A stretch of 64,000 nucleotides of DNA from Bacteroidota bacterium. Its GTDB lineage: Bacteria; Bacteroidota; Bacteroidia; J057; JADKCL01. This document shows, in pieces, positions 24,392 to 33,472 of the stretch. How positions within the stretch are numbered: position 1 is the stretch's first letter; every line of letters begins with the position of its first letter. The notes beneath the pieces are model-generated. The model searched no databases, was not told where the DNA came from, and saw only the letters and a list, made by a program, of their open reading frames with translations. The DNA is taken from contig JADKCL010000002.1 in the NCBI GenBank assembly GCA_016718825.1, forward strand, positions 248,001-312,000. The letters are read 5' to 3'. A program made the position numbers and the translations under genes.

Positions 24392-26944
24392 ATGAAATCT
24401 CACACTGAAGACCACAACGCCGCCTTGCACCATGCAGGCGCTGCGAATGGAACTGCATTCGATGAACATGAGGTCCTGCATCGGCTCAAGCACTACCTTC
24501 CAGCGCAAAGTCCACTCAAGGACTTCGTGCACCACAACACGTTGCATGCTTTTCAAGACCGGAAATTTGAGGAAGGAATCCGCGAGGCCTCCGAAATATT
24601 CGGTTACAAGGTGTCTTTGATGCTCGACGAATACCGCTCTGCTTACAAAAAAGGGCAGATTCGGGCCGACATATTTGAGAAAGTGATCCAACTGCATCCG
24701 GATGGCACCGCTCCTGCGGATTGGCGCCACCGCATGTTGGAAAAACAATACGGACCCCAACCCAAACCATTGGTTGGCCGGTTGCGGAACGTTTGGCGTA
24801 CCCGCTATCACTTGGACCTCGACACATTGGTACACCCGCTCCTTTTCCGGATTCTTTGCAGCTACTTGGATCAGGGCGTGTCCATCTGGGATTTTCCAGC
24901 ACAGGAAACGACCTTTTTGGGTGCCATCCGAGAATTGGAACGCAATGCCTTTTCTAGTTTTTTCAAAACCAAACGTGCCCGGCAGCTTCTCAAGGAAGGA
25001 AAATGCAGCATTCAAGACTTGTTGACGATCATCGTCGGCAAGGACACAAGCTTGTATGAGCAATATTTGTTTGACCTTCAATTTGCGCATCAAGGCTGGT
25101 CTGGACTTGTCGCACAGGTCGAAGATCACCCTGAATCGTTGCTGGACTACAAACCGATCAGTTTGCACGACTTGATCCATTTTGAATTGCTTTTGGAGAT
25201 CGACGCGTTGGATGGTCATTTTGGAAGTAAATGGAAGCCTTTGGAATCCATTGAAGACCTGCCGCGAGAGGATCTTTTTGACCATCGAGCGGCCTCAGAA
25301 TTCCAGATTGTGCTCGCGCGCTGGCAAGAGGCCTTTGAATGGAGCTACTACGACAGCATTTTGGCCGCCGTCAAGTACTCAGAGAAATCGACCGCCGATT
25401 TGACCAGACCACCTCGTTTTCAGGCGATGTTTTGCATCGATGACCGCGAATGTTCGCTGCGGCGGTACATCGAAGCGGAAGCTCCTGATTGCGAGACCTT
25501 CGGAACCGCAGGCTTTTTTGGCGTCGAATTCTTCTTCCAGCCTGAAGGAGGCAAATTTTATACAAAACTTTGCCCCGCACCCGTTACGCCAAAGTACCTG
25601 ATCAAGGAATTCGGTTCGCAGTCCCACCGCAAAAAGGACATTCATCTCTCCAAACGTAGCCATTCGCTTGGGCAGGGTTGGTTGATCGCCCAGACCCTTG
25701 GATTCTGGTCTGCTTTCCGGTTGTTTTTGAACATTGCGCGCCCGAGCATGGGTCCCGCGATGACCTACGCCTTCCAACATCACGACCGGTTGGCCAACTT
25801 GACCATCGAAAATACCGATCCCAACCACACGGAAAATGGTCTGCAAGTCGGGTTTTCCATTGATGAAATGGTGACGCGGGTCGAAGGTTTGTTGCGCAGT
25901 ATCGGTCTGATCGACAATTTTGCTCCGCTTGTGTATGTCGTTGGACATGGCTCGAGCAGCATCAACAATCCGCATTACGCTGCCTATGACTGCGGTGCCT
26001 GCTCGGGGCGGCCCGGTTCGGTGAATGCGCGTGTCGTTTGCCACATGGCCAATCACGAGGCAGTCAGGCGGGAACTTGCCGAACGTGGCATTGTGATACC
26101 CGCACAAACGCGGTTTGTCGGCGCATTGCACGATACCTGCCGTGATGAAATCGAGTTTTTTGACGAGGCTTTGCTTTCTCCGCAGCTGATTCAGATGCAT
26201 GAGGAGCATGTCGCAATGTTTGAACGGGCTTTGGATGGAAATGCCAAGGAGCGCTCGCGCCGATTGGAACTGATTGATTCCCATAAGAATGCGCATTTCA
26301 TTCATGAACGGATCAAGGCGAGATCGGTTTCCCTCTTTGAACCGAGACCGGAATTGAACCATGCAACGAATGCCCTTTGTGTGGTGGGCCATCGGTCCCT
26401 GACAAAACACCTGTTTTTGGATCGCCGGTCGTTCATGAATTCCTACAACTACCGTCAGGATCCTGAAGGAAAGTATCTTTTTGGCATTTTGAAAGCGGTC
26501 GCGCCGGTATGTGGCGGTATCAATCTGGAGTATTTCTTTTCCAGGGTCGACAATCAGAAGCTTGGAGCAGGCAGCAAGCTTCCTCACAATGTGATGGGCT
26601 TGATCGGCGTCGCCAACGGCGCGGATGGAGATTTACGACCTGGATTACCGAGTCAAATGATTGAAATTCACGATCCGGTGCGGTTATTGGTGATTGTTGA
26701 GCATTACCCGCAGGTTGTTTTGAATACCATCCAGCAGCATGCAGAGACCTACGAATGGTTTCTCAATGAATGGGTCCATTTGGTTGCCTACCATCCCACC
26801 GAGGGCGAATTGTACCAATTCAAGAATGGACATTTCGAGCACTATTCTCCGCTTTGTGACCACGTAGATAGCATCCAGCAAATTGTACCGATACTTGAAG
26901 ATGCGACCGATAACATTCCTGTATATCAATTAAAAACAAAATGA
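24392..26944 (+). CDS. dabA: DabA, inorganic carbon accumulation subunit (DUF2309)
   Basis: An 850-residue protein of the DabA family, which forms with DabB an energy-coupled, carbonic-anhydrase-like machine that traps CO2 as bicarbonate in the cytoplasm. Zinc-site residues are visible: Cys348 and Asp350 in FCIDDREC, and His519 (VVGHGSSS) and Cys534 (YDCGAC). The spacing, two residues and fifteen residues, equals that of C351/D353 and H524/C539 in the characterised Halothiobacillus DabA as I recall it. The N-terminus carries LPAQSPLKDFVHHNTL, also typical. It follows the porin gene by 11 bases and overlaps dabB by the ATGA at 26941-26944. No other carbonic anhydrase lies nearby. Confidence 0.93.
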   Translation: MKSHTEDHNAALHHAGAANGTAFDEHEVLHRLKHYLPAQSPLKDFVHHNTLHAFQDRKFEEGIREASEIFGYKVSLMLDEYRSAYKKGQIRADIFEKVIQLHPDGTAPADWRHRMLEKQYGPQPKPLVGRLRNVWRTRYHLDLDTLVHPLLFRILCSYLDQGVSIWDFPAQETTFLGAIRELERNAFSSFFKTKRARQLLKEGKCSIQDLLTIIVGKDTSLYEQYLFDLQFAHQGWSGLVAQVEDHPESLLDYKPISLHDLIHFELLLEIDALDGHFGSKWKPLESIEDLPREDLFDHRAASEFQIVLARWQEAFEWSYYDSILAAVKYSEKSTADLTRPPRFQAMFCIDDRECSLRRYIEAEAPDCETFGTAGFFGVEFFFQPEGGKFYTKLCPAPVTPKYLIKEFGSQSHRKKDIHLSKRSHSLGQGWLIAQTLGFWSAFRLFLNIARPSMGPAMTYAFQHHDRLANLTIENTDPNHTENGLQVGFSIDEMVTRVEGLLRSIGLIDNFAPLVYVVGHGSSSINNPHYAAYDCGACSGRPGSVNARVVCHMANHEAVRRELAERGIVIPAQTRFVGALHDTCRDEIEFFDEALLSPQLIQMHEEHVAMFERALDGNAKERSRRLELIDSHKNAHFIHERIKARSVSLFEPRPELNHATNALCVVGHRSLTKHLFLDRRSFMNSYNYRQDPEGKYLFGILKAVAPVCGGINLEYFFSRVDNQKLGAGSKLPHNVMGLIGVANGADGDLRPGLPSQMIEIHDPVRLLVIVEHYPQVVLNTIQQHAETYEWFLNEWVHLVAYHPTEGELYQFKNGHFEHYSPLCDHVDSIQQIVPILEDATDNIPVYQLKTK

Positions 26945-28809
26945 TCGAGCTACTCCATATAATTGTGATTCTCCCTCTCTTGGGATTTTTGATCAGTGTC
27001 CTCATGCCGCGCCAACGAGAACAATGGCTGTCAATGACCGCTGTGTTAACGTTTGGCGGGCAACTTGCCGCTACTTGGGTATTGGTGGGAATGTGGGCTT
27101 TGAATGGGTTTGTGATTTTGGATGTCAAGGACCTTGTGCTTTTCGAAACGACGGGCTATCAATACTTCATTGACCTGCATTTTGATGAGATTACGGCCGT
27201 TTATGCCATTGTCGGATCATTTCTGAGCTTCCTCGTTGCCATTTACAGCCGTGTGTACATGCACCGGGAATCCGGTTACAAACGGTTTTTCAACACCATT
27301 CAATTGCTTTTTGTCGGCTATACCCTCATCATCTTTTCGGGGAACCTTGAAACGTTGTTCATCGGTTGGGAATTTCTTGGAATCTCATCGTTTTTGCTCA
27401 TTGCCTTTTACCGGAACAGGTATTTGCCAGTTAGAAACGCATTCAAAGTGTATTCCCTTTACCGTTTGGGCGATGTCGGTTTGATCTTGGCGATGTGGCT
27501 CAGCCATCACCTTTTTCACGGGAATATCACGTTCAAGGAGCTTTCAGACCCCGCATTTGTCAGTGAGCACCTCCATAGCCATACGTGGATCGGTGTGACG
27601 ATATCCCTGATGATTTTGTTGGCTGCCGCTGTCAAATCAGCGCAATTGCCATTTTCATCATGGCTCCCACGTGCAATGGAAGGTCCCACCCCATCGAGCG
27701 CGATCTTTTACGGGTCACTTTCGGTGCATTTAGGTGTATTTATTTTGCTGCGCACGTTTCCATTTTGGGAAAATCAGCTTTCCGTGCGGATCATGATCGG
27801 TGTGCTGGGGATCGCCACAAGCCTCCTTGCGAGTGGCATGGCGCGCGTACAATCTGCGGTTAAAAGTCAAATTGCTTATGCCTCGATTGCGCAAATCGGA
27901 CTCATTTTCTTCGAAGTTGCGATGGGTTGGGAATATTTGGCCTTGGTTCACTTTGCTGGAAATGCCTTTTTGCGCACCTATCAATTGCTCGTTTCGCCCT
28001 CTGTCGTCAGTTATTTGATCCGGGAGCAATTCTACAACTTTGAGCCGCGCATCCGCACAGCCGAAGATTCGCTACCCAAACGATTCATGTACTCCTTATA
28101 TATGCTTTGTCTCAAGGAATGGGGGCTCGACCAATTGATTCACCGCATCTACCGAGAGCCATTGAAGCGTATGGGGCGCAGCATCAGGTTTTTGAATCGG
28201 CGCAACATTTGGTACATTTTGGTGCCTTCCATGCTGATGGGTTTTGGGCTTTTGATGATAGAAGATACGATTCCAACCGAAATACGGCCCTATTTTCCAG
28301 CCGCATTTGCGCTCATCGGTTTGGTGGTGGTGCTGCGGGCATTCGTAGAACGGAGAAGTGCCACAATGGGATGGTTCCTGGTTTTAGCGAGTCACCTTTG
28401 GCTTGCGCTGGCCATTTCATTCAACGAGCACTTCAAAGTGACGCATACGATCATGTACCTTTCCGGAATCGTGGTGTCGGGAATCGTCGGGCTGATTTGC
28501 CTTTATCAGCTCAAACGGCTGGAAAAGCATGTGAATCTCGATCGGCACCAAGGCCATAGTTATGAGCATGACCGGCTTGCCTTGGTTTTTCTCCTGGCTT
28601 CTTTGGGGTTGACTGGCTTCCCGATTACGCCTTCTTTTATCGGGGAAGACCTGATCTTCAGCCACATCCACTCGGATCAAATCGCCTTGGCTGCCTTTTG
28701 TGCCATTGCGCTCGTCATTGACGGCTTGGCGGTGATCAGGATTTACACCAAAATCTTCATGGGAACCCACATTAAGAGCTATCATGAAAGTGCATACCGG
28801 TCATCTTGA
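26941..28809 (+). CDS. dabB: DabB, membrane subunit related to NuoL/MrpA
   Basis: A 622-residue polytopic protein of the proton-antiporter (NuoL/MrpA) superfamily. The core signature lies around WEFLGISSFLLIAFY and the conserved lysine-rich helix KSAQLPFSSWLPRAMEGPTPSSAIFYG. Transmembrane segments run throughout, with a basic loop near residues 380-420 (KRMGRSIRFLNRRNIW). It starts in the 4-base overlap with dabA. No other nuo or mrp gene is in the window, and the direct link to dabA identifies it as DabB, which is thought to couple cation flow to DabA-catalysed CO2 hydration. Final gene of the operon; no hairpin terminator was found. Confidence 0.92.
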   Translation: MIELLHIIVILPLLGFLISVLMPRQREQWLSMTAVLTFGGQLAATWVLVGMWALNGFVILDVKDLVLFETTGYQYFIDLHFDEITAVYAIVGSFLSFLVAIYSRVYMHRESGYKRFFNTIQLLFVGYTLIIFSGNLETLFIGWEFLGISSFLLIAFYRNRYLPVRNAFKVYSLYRLGDVGLILAMWLSHHLFHGNITFKELSDPAFVSEHLHSHTWIGVTISLMILLAAAVKSAQLPFSSWLPRAMEGPTPSSAIFYGSLSVHLGVFILLRTFPFWENQLSVRIMIGVLGIATSLLASGMARVQSAVKSQIAYASIAQIGLIFFEVAMGWEYLALVHFAGNAFLRTYQLLVSPSVVSYLIREQFYNFEPRIRTAEDSLPKRFMYSLYMLCLKEWGLDQLIHRIYREPLKRMGRSIRFLNRRNIWYILVPSMLMGFGLLMIEDTIPTEIRPYFPAAFALIGLVVVLRAFVERRSATMGWFLVLASHLWLALAISFNEHFKVTHTIMYLSGIVVSGIVGLICLYQLKRLEKHVNLDRHQGHSYEHDRLALVFLLASLGLTGFPITPSFIGEDLIFSHIHSDQIALAAFCAIALVIDGLAVIRIYTKIFMGTHIKSYHESAYRSS

Positions 28810-28876
28810 TGGCTTGTATTTCAGAAGCGGGGTCATTGGAAATAGAATCAGATCACTGAATTGACGCATTTGACGC

Positions 28877-29434
28877 ATGGAGGGGCTAATTTTGAAAGAA
28901 AGGTTGGAGGAATTGCTGCTGGAGGAGCATTCTCGTGCGCGAACCGACGAGGTAGCCAACTTGATCGGCGGAGATGCTGACCGGTTTGAAATCGCGTGGG
29001 AAATTTTCTGCAATAGCGCACCACCCCTTCCGCAACGCATGGCTTGGGTGATTTCCGTGGTAGCAGATTTGCATCCCGCGCTTGCGTCGCGTTATGCGTC
29101 TTCCATCGCTGCGAGGTTGCCTTTTATGCACCATCCCGCCGAAATTCGAGCTTCGTTACGCATTTTGATGTCCACTGCATTGCCAAAGGAGTCCTTGGGA
29201 ATCCTTCTGAATCAGCTGTTTCCCTGGTTGGAAGATCCCAAGCAGGCAGCAGCGATCAGGGTATTTTCCATGCAAATCCTTTATGACATCAGCAATGTGG
29301 AACCCGACCTCAAACGTGAACTAGCCATGGTCATCCAATCACATTCGCAGGAGGCATCGGCGGCGTTTCGAGCGAGGGCGCGCGTTTTGCTCCCAAAATT
29401 AAAGCGTGAACTTAGGCAGATGGAGGCAAAATGA
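28877..29434 (+). CDS. HEAT-like conserved hypothetical protein
   Basis: A 185-residue all-helical cytoplasmic protein. Helical pairs recur about every 35-40 residues (ARTDEVANLIGGDADRFEIAW, PQRMAWVISVVADLHPAL, IRASLRILMSTALPKES, AAIRVFSMQILYDISNVEPDL), resembling HEAT/ARM repeats. I recall similar single-gene proteins across Bacteroidota that begin with a [ED]xLLxEHSxAxTD motif, seen here as LLLEEHSRARTDEV. Function unknown. It is not clearly in an operon with dabB (67-base gap). Confidence 0.75.
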   Translation: MEGLILKERLEELLLEEHSRARTDEVANLIGGDADRFEIAWEIFCNSAPPLPQRMAWVISVVADLHPALASRYASSIAARLPFMHHPAEIRASLRILMSTALPKESLGILLNQLFPWLEDPKQAAAIRVFSMQILYDISNVEPDLKRELAMVIQSHSQEASAAFRARARVLLPKLKRELRQMEAK

Positions 29435-29539
29435 TCCTGCTTCTACCTTCCGAATGCCTTCCAGATTTCTCGGTTATTATCATGACAAAATTTCGACAGT
29501 AGGATGTGGAAACAAAGACCTTTCCGCATCTAATTGGAA

Positions 29540-29746
29540 ATGAAAAGTCGAATGTTCGCCCACTTCAAGCTATTTTTCACGATTCTCCTTGCCCTTGGCT
29601 TGCCTTTTCTCGTCCTTTTCATGCTTCCAACCAACATTCGTGAAAGCGTCGAAGCCAACTTGTCCATGTTGGTGGTCGGGATCGTTTTTTCGCTGATTGT
29701 TGGGGAACGGCATCTGCACAGGTACCTTCGTGCCCAGAAGCAATAA
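29540..29746 (+). CDS. Small membrane protein with two predicted helices
   Basis: A 68-residue protein with two hydrophobic segments (LFFTILLALGLPFLVLFML and LSMLVVGIVFSLIVGE) joined by a short polar loop, and a basic C-terminus (RHLHRYLRAQKQ). No family recognised. The ATG at 29540 is chosen over the TTG two codons upstream. It ends 7 bases from the stop of the convergent gpsA. Confidence 0.5.
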   Translation: MKSRMFAHFKLFFTILLALGLPFLVLFMLPTNIRESVEANLSMLVVGIVFSLIVGERHLHRYLRAQKQ

Positions 29747-29753
29747 GGCAGAA

Positions 29754-30827
29754 CTACAGAAAATCAACGTCAGGACCGTGCTTGTGGCTTAGTAACTGCT
29801 TGATGGCATCCTTGATCGGCACATCCTCAAACAATACCAAATGAAATGACTTGATCAATGGCGAATGGATTCCGAAATGCCGGATCAAGGCCATGGCCGT
29901 TTTTACGGTATTGACCCCTTCGGCGACCTCGTCCATCGATGCAATGATCTGCGCGAGGGTTTCTCCCTTCGCCAACCTGAATCCCACGTCAAAATTCCGG
30001 CTGAGCGGGCTGCTGCAGGTCGCAATCATGTCGCCAATCCCGGCGAGGCCCATAAAGGCATTTTTGTCGCTTCCAAACAATTCGCCGAGGCGCATCAGCT
30101 CCCGCCACCCCCTCGTGATCATCAAAGCGCGGGCATTTTCACCCAATCCCAGCCCGGTGACCATACCGGAACCAAGGGCAAGGATGTTTTTCAGAACACC
30201 TGCCATTTCGACACCGACGAGGTCATTGTTTTCAAAGACCATGAACCGATCAGAACGCAAGGCAGCCTTGCCTTCTTCAATCACTTCATTGAAGCGGCTC
30301 GCGATCACGGTGCCGGCCGGAAGGTGTTTGCTGATTTCCCCGGATAGATTCGGACCTGAAATACATCCGATCCGTAGCACACAGCTTTCCTCTGCGATCA
30401 CCTGACTCATGCGTTTGACTTGGTGCAAGCCTAACTTGAACTCACGAATGTCATGGGCTTCAAATTGAGGAAGTTGCACATCGAGACCTTTTGTCCCGTG
30501 AATCAAAATATGCGCCGGCGTGAGGTGCGGCCCCATCTGCTGCATCGCATCCCGGAAGAACTTTGAAGGCAACATCGGAAAGATCAACGTGCAATTCCGA
30601 GCCATTTCTGCAAGGTCTGTGACAGCCTTGATGCGTGGATTGATCTGCTGCCCGCGGTGCAACCGTGCATTTTCAATGGCGTCGACGACTTCTTGACGGC
30701 GGGTGTACATCCATACATTCCGGTTTTCGGCCAACAGGTTGGCGATGACAGTCCCGAAATTGCCGGAACCGATCACGCCCACGGGCTGTTCGTTGAACAA
30801 TGGATTGGATGTGTGACTATCAGACAT
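29754..30827 (-). CDS. gpsA: Glycerol-3-phosphate dehydrogenase [NAD(P)+]
   Basis: A 357-residue cytoplasmic enzyme reducing dihydroxyacetone phosphate to sn-glycerol-3-phosphate for phospholipid synthesis. The N-terminal Rossmann motif is PVGVIGSGNFGTVIANLLAEN; HGTKGLD and SGPNLSGEISKHLP follow. The catalytic-lysine region is GVLKNILALGSGMV, with the family block GLAGIGDMIATCSSPLSRN. Its start lies inside the end of the plsB gene (8-base overlap, 30820-30827), so the enzyme making glycerol-3-phosphate is translationally linked to the one that acylates it. A start at 30842 (five more codons) is also possible. Confidence 0.93.
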   Translation of the reverse strand: MSDSHTSNPLFNEQPVGVIGSGNFGTVIANLLAENRNVWMYTRRQEVVDAIENARLHRGQQINPRIKAVTDLAEMARNCTLIFPMLPSKFFRDAMQQMGPHLTPAHILIHGTKGLDVQLPQFEAHDIREFKLGLHQVKRMSQVIAEESCVLRIGCISGPNLSGEISKHLPAGTVIASRFNEVIEEGKAALRSDRFMVFENNDLVGVEMAGVLKNILALGSGMVTGLGLGENARALMITRGWRELMRLGELFGSDKNAFMGLAGIGDMIATCSSPLSRNFDVGFRLAKGETLAQIIASMDEVAEGVNTVKTAMALIRHFGIHSPLIKSFHLVLFEDVPIKDAIKQLLSHKHGPDVDFL

Positions 30828-32511
30828 ATTTTTCCAAGTCAAAGCCCTTGAGACGGTTGGAGTAGAAATACAGCAAACGCAGATCCTGTGTCAACAATTC
30901 ACCCTTTTTGCCGCGCAAGAGCGGCTGATTGATGTGGTAAACACCAATATTTTTCAAGCCATGCTCGATGATCGCCCGAATGTCGGTGTGCATGTGCTGC
31001 GCAAGGCGCAAGCGCCCGTTGCGCTCGAGTTCGCGCAGGCGCACGTGCAGACGATCCACCGTTTTGAGCATTTCTTCCCGCGGAATGAACAAATCCTCTT
31101 CTGGAACATTCAGCAGGCGGTAGATATCACCGTTCTTTTCCCGCAACAGGATTTGCCAGGCAGCAAAAGCCACCAAATGACTGCTGAAAACGACGTTTTC
31201 AATTTGGAAGCGCTCCAAAAGCTGTTGTCCAAGCAATCTTGTGTATTCGTGGCTGCGCTGCGGATCGTTGGTTTCATTCCCATTTGATCGGAAATAATCC
31301 CGCAGATCGAGTACACGTCCGTATTTATCGATGCTGTTTCCTTCATCGTCCAGCTTATTCCCAAAAAGGTCCATGGCCTCTCCCACCGAAAACACCATTT
31401 CGGAGCTGCTTTTGAAGAATTTCCAGGCAAAACTCAGGTTCTTTCGAATGCTTTCGGAGTCATCTTGCAACAGAACAAACTGCTCTTTCCCCTCCTGCCG
31501 CAAGAATTCGTCGATCAATCCCCTGCCTTCCAGCACGCTGTGATAGCTGATGACCAGCGGCACGATGAAGATTTTGTGGTCATTGTCATTTCCCTCGAGC
31601 AGCAATTTACGCTGTGTTTCGATGGCGGTGCCGAGCAAACCCAGTTTAAATCGGCTTTCCAGGCTTCCGCTCCGCGAGCGCGTTCCACCAGGGAAAAACA
31701 GCATATGGCCTTTTCGAAGCAAGACTTCCTCGCTGTAGGACTTCAGAACGGTCAAATAAGCCTTGTTCTTTTTGCGTCGATCAACCCGGAATGCCCCCAA
31801 TCGCGACATGAAATAGGCCAAAATCGGGTGTCCAAAAAGGTTGATCCCGGCGCCGTACGTGAATGCGGGAAGGCCGAGCGTCTCGATCGCCCAGCCGATC
31901 ACAATCGAATCCAAGTTACTGAAGTGCGTCGGCACGAGGATGACCGTACCGAGCTTGGTCAATTCCCGGAGTTTTTCCGTCTCGCCGACCAATTGCATCT
32001 TTTCCTGCAATTGCATCCGTTGCTTCCGAAAACCACGGAATAGCCCTTGTTGTGCGGCGTTAAAAACCCGTGAAAATCCGAAATTGATGAATTTCCGGGC
32101 AAAATTGTATGTGCCCTCTTTGAAGTCGCCTGCAACTTCGCGGGTGTAACGTTCGACAATCTCGTGCAAAAGTGCCCTTACCGCCTCCGGATCCTCATGT
32201 CCGGGTTGGGCAAGCCGCTGCAGCTTGTTGCGCACCCGCTTCCAGAATGCGGGATCGTCTTTGGGATCAACTTTCCAGGGATTTTCTTGCAGCCTTACCC
32301 GCTCCTGATAATAGATGTCGGCAATGTTGCGCAGGAGGCCGTTCCCCTTACTCAGGTGCTCAAACAATTCGTCTTCCGTGCGTTTGACCACGACGTCGAT
32401 CAGCTTTTCGCGGTCCTTGGCCATCTTGTAAATGGGCCATTCGCGAATGTCCGGCACGACGGGCGGAAAACTTTTCGGGATATTCGATTCGACGTCTTGT
32501 TCCTTGCTCAT
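30820..32511 (-). CDS. plsB: PlsB-like glycerol-3-phosphate acyltransferase
   Basis: A 563-residue acyltransferase of the PlsB/LPLAT superfamily. It holds the HX4D catalytic motif as THFSNLDS (His196, Asp201), a second motif region around FGHPILAYFMSRLGAFRVDRR, and FFPGGTRSRSGSLESRFKLG as the glycerophosphate-binding block, then PLVISYHSVLEG. It is shorter than E. coli PlsB (about 800 residues) but has the same core, with an N-terminal helical region. It should acylate position 1 of glycerol-3-phosphate at the membrane. gpsA overlaps its end. The ATG at 32511 is preferred over an upstream TTG. A related acyl-acceptor specificity cannot be excluded. Confidence 0.85.
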   Translation of the reverse strand: MSKEQDVESNIPKSFPPVVPDIREWPIYKMAKDREKLIDVVVKRTEDELFEHLSKGNGLLRNIADIYYQERVRLQENPWKVDPKDDPAFWKRVRNKLQRLAQPGHEDPEAVRALLHEIVERYTREVAGDFKEGTYNFARKFINFGFSRVFNAAQQGLFRGFRKQRMQLQEKMQLVGETEKLRELTKLGTVILVPTHFSNLDSIVIGWAIETLGLPAFTYGAGINLFGHPILAYFMSRLGAFRVDRRKKNKAYLTVLKSYSEEVLLRKGHMLFFPGGTRSRSGSLESRFKLGLLGTAIETQRKLLLEGNDNDHKIFIVPLVISYHSVLEGRGLIDEFLRQEGKEQFVLLQDDSESIRKNLSFAWKFFKSSSEMVFSVGEAMDLFGNKLDDEGNSIDKYGRVLDLRDYFRSNGNETNDPQRSHEYTRLLGQQLLERFQIENVVFSSHLVAFAAWQILLREKNGDIYRLLNVPEEDLFIPREEMLKTVDRLHVRLRELERNGRLRLAQHMHTDIRAIIEHGLKNIGVYHINQPLLRGKKGELLTQDLRLLYFYSNRLKGFDLEKYV

Positions 32512-32587
32512 CCTGCTGGTATTCAAAGCGATTGATCACCGGATATAAAGTACAACTTAAATCCTATCCGGTACACAAGAATAGCTG

Positions 32588-33178
32588 TCAAGCAAGCGAA
32601 AATGCCTTTTTTGCTTTTTCGAGGAAGGCCTTTCTTTCGTCGAGGCCAAGGGTGCCACCGTTGATGCGCTTGGTGATGCTGAGCACGTCGTCCTTGTCAG
32701 CGAAGGCATTGAGGTCGCGGGTGCTCCAGTACCAGCCTGCAGCGTCGACGGCAAGATCAGGCTGTGCCACCAAGTCCGGATTGTTGCCGGAGCTCAGGTC
32801 TCGCTTGAGGTAAGCACCGTATTTTTCATAATTGGCGCGGCCAGTCAATTGGATCAATCCCCTTCCACGGAATCGATAGCCATCCCCCGGATGCGTATTG
32901 CCCAAACCAGTATTGCCTTCATAGCGCAATTGCCAGGAACTTCCCTTTGTCGCGACGCCGTTCGCATCCAATGTCGGATTGGGCCAGATTTCCTCGTTGT
33001 AGCGAAAACATCCGCTTTCCTGTGCCACCTGTGCGATAAAATGACAGATTCGTAAAGGTGTATTGATGCTGTAATGCGCCAAGGCGGCGTTCAGCGGTGT
33101 AAAGTACTTGTCAATGTTCTCCTGTTTCGCAGTCGCGAACACCAATTTCAGTTGGTCTTTGGAAATGAGATCAGCCAT
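32588..33178 (-). CDS. GH19 chitinase/lysozyme-like protein without signal peptide
   Basis: A 196-residue single-domain protein of glycoside hydrolase family 19. It has HFIAQVAQESGCFRYNEE, holding the two catalytic glutamates (Glu54 and Glu62 or 63), and YRFRGRGLIQLTGRANY, the GH19 substrate-groove block. Length and lack of accessory domains match phage-type GH19 endolysins, which cut peptidoglycan. No signal peptide is visible with the ATG at 33178, chosen for its purine-rich upstream GAAGAAAGA; alternatives at 33211 and 33265 would not add a signal either. No holin or other phage gene is nearby, so how it leaves the cytoplasm is open. Confidence 0.85.
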   Translation of the reverse strand: MADLISKDQLKLVFATAKQENIDKYFTPLNAALAHYSINTPLRICHFIAQVAQESGCFRYNEEIWPNPTLDANGVATKGSSWQLRYEGNTGLGNTHPGDGYRFRGRGLIQLTGRANYEKYGAYLKRDLSSGNNPDLVAQPDLAVDAAGWYWSTRDLNAFADKDDVLSITKRINGGTLGLDERKAFLEKAKKAFSLA

Positions 33179-33398
33179 TCTTTCTTCGTTGGTTGCCGAA
33201 TCAAAATTCATGCAAATGGCAAAACAAGCCTTTGCAGCCATGAAGTTAGGGAATGTTGGAATCAATTCGGAAACCCAAAATCAATTTCCAATGAAAAATG
33301 AAATATCCAATCGTGGAGGAATCCAGGATACTGTACGGTAACAATCAGGAATTCTCTGAAAATCAACCCTTAGCCATTCCCAATCTGAGTGCCAAAAG

Positions 33399-33432
33399 AA
33401 AGGCTGCGAAACCTTGTATTTCGCAGCCTTTT
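33399..33432 (-). terminator. Terminator of trxB
   Basis: A 13-base perfect stem AAAGGCTGCGAAA / TTTCGCAGCCTTT with a 7- to 8-base loop, followed on the minus strand by CTTTTGG. It sits 41 bases past the trxB stop. Confidence 0.82.
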
Positions 33433-33472
33433 TATCTTTTTCCGTTTTCGGAGGATTGTCCTGAAAACCGGA

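Noticed and set aside
25379..26587. 402-codon minus-strand open frame
   Set aside because: Antisense to dabA, which is supported by zinc-site residues and operon overlaps.
26941..28809. DabB as NADH dehydrogenase subunit L
   Set aside because: No other complex I or Mrp gene is nearby, and it is translationally coupled to dabA.
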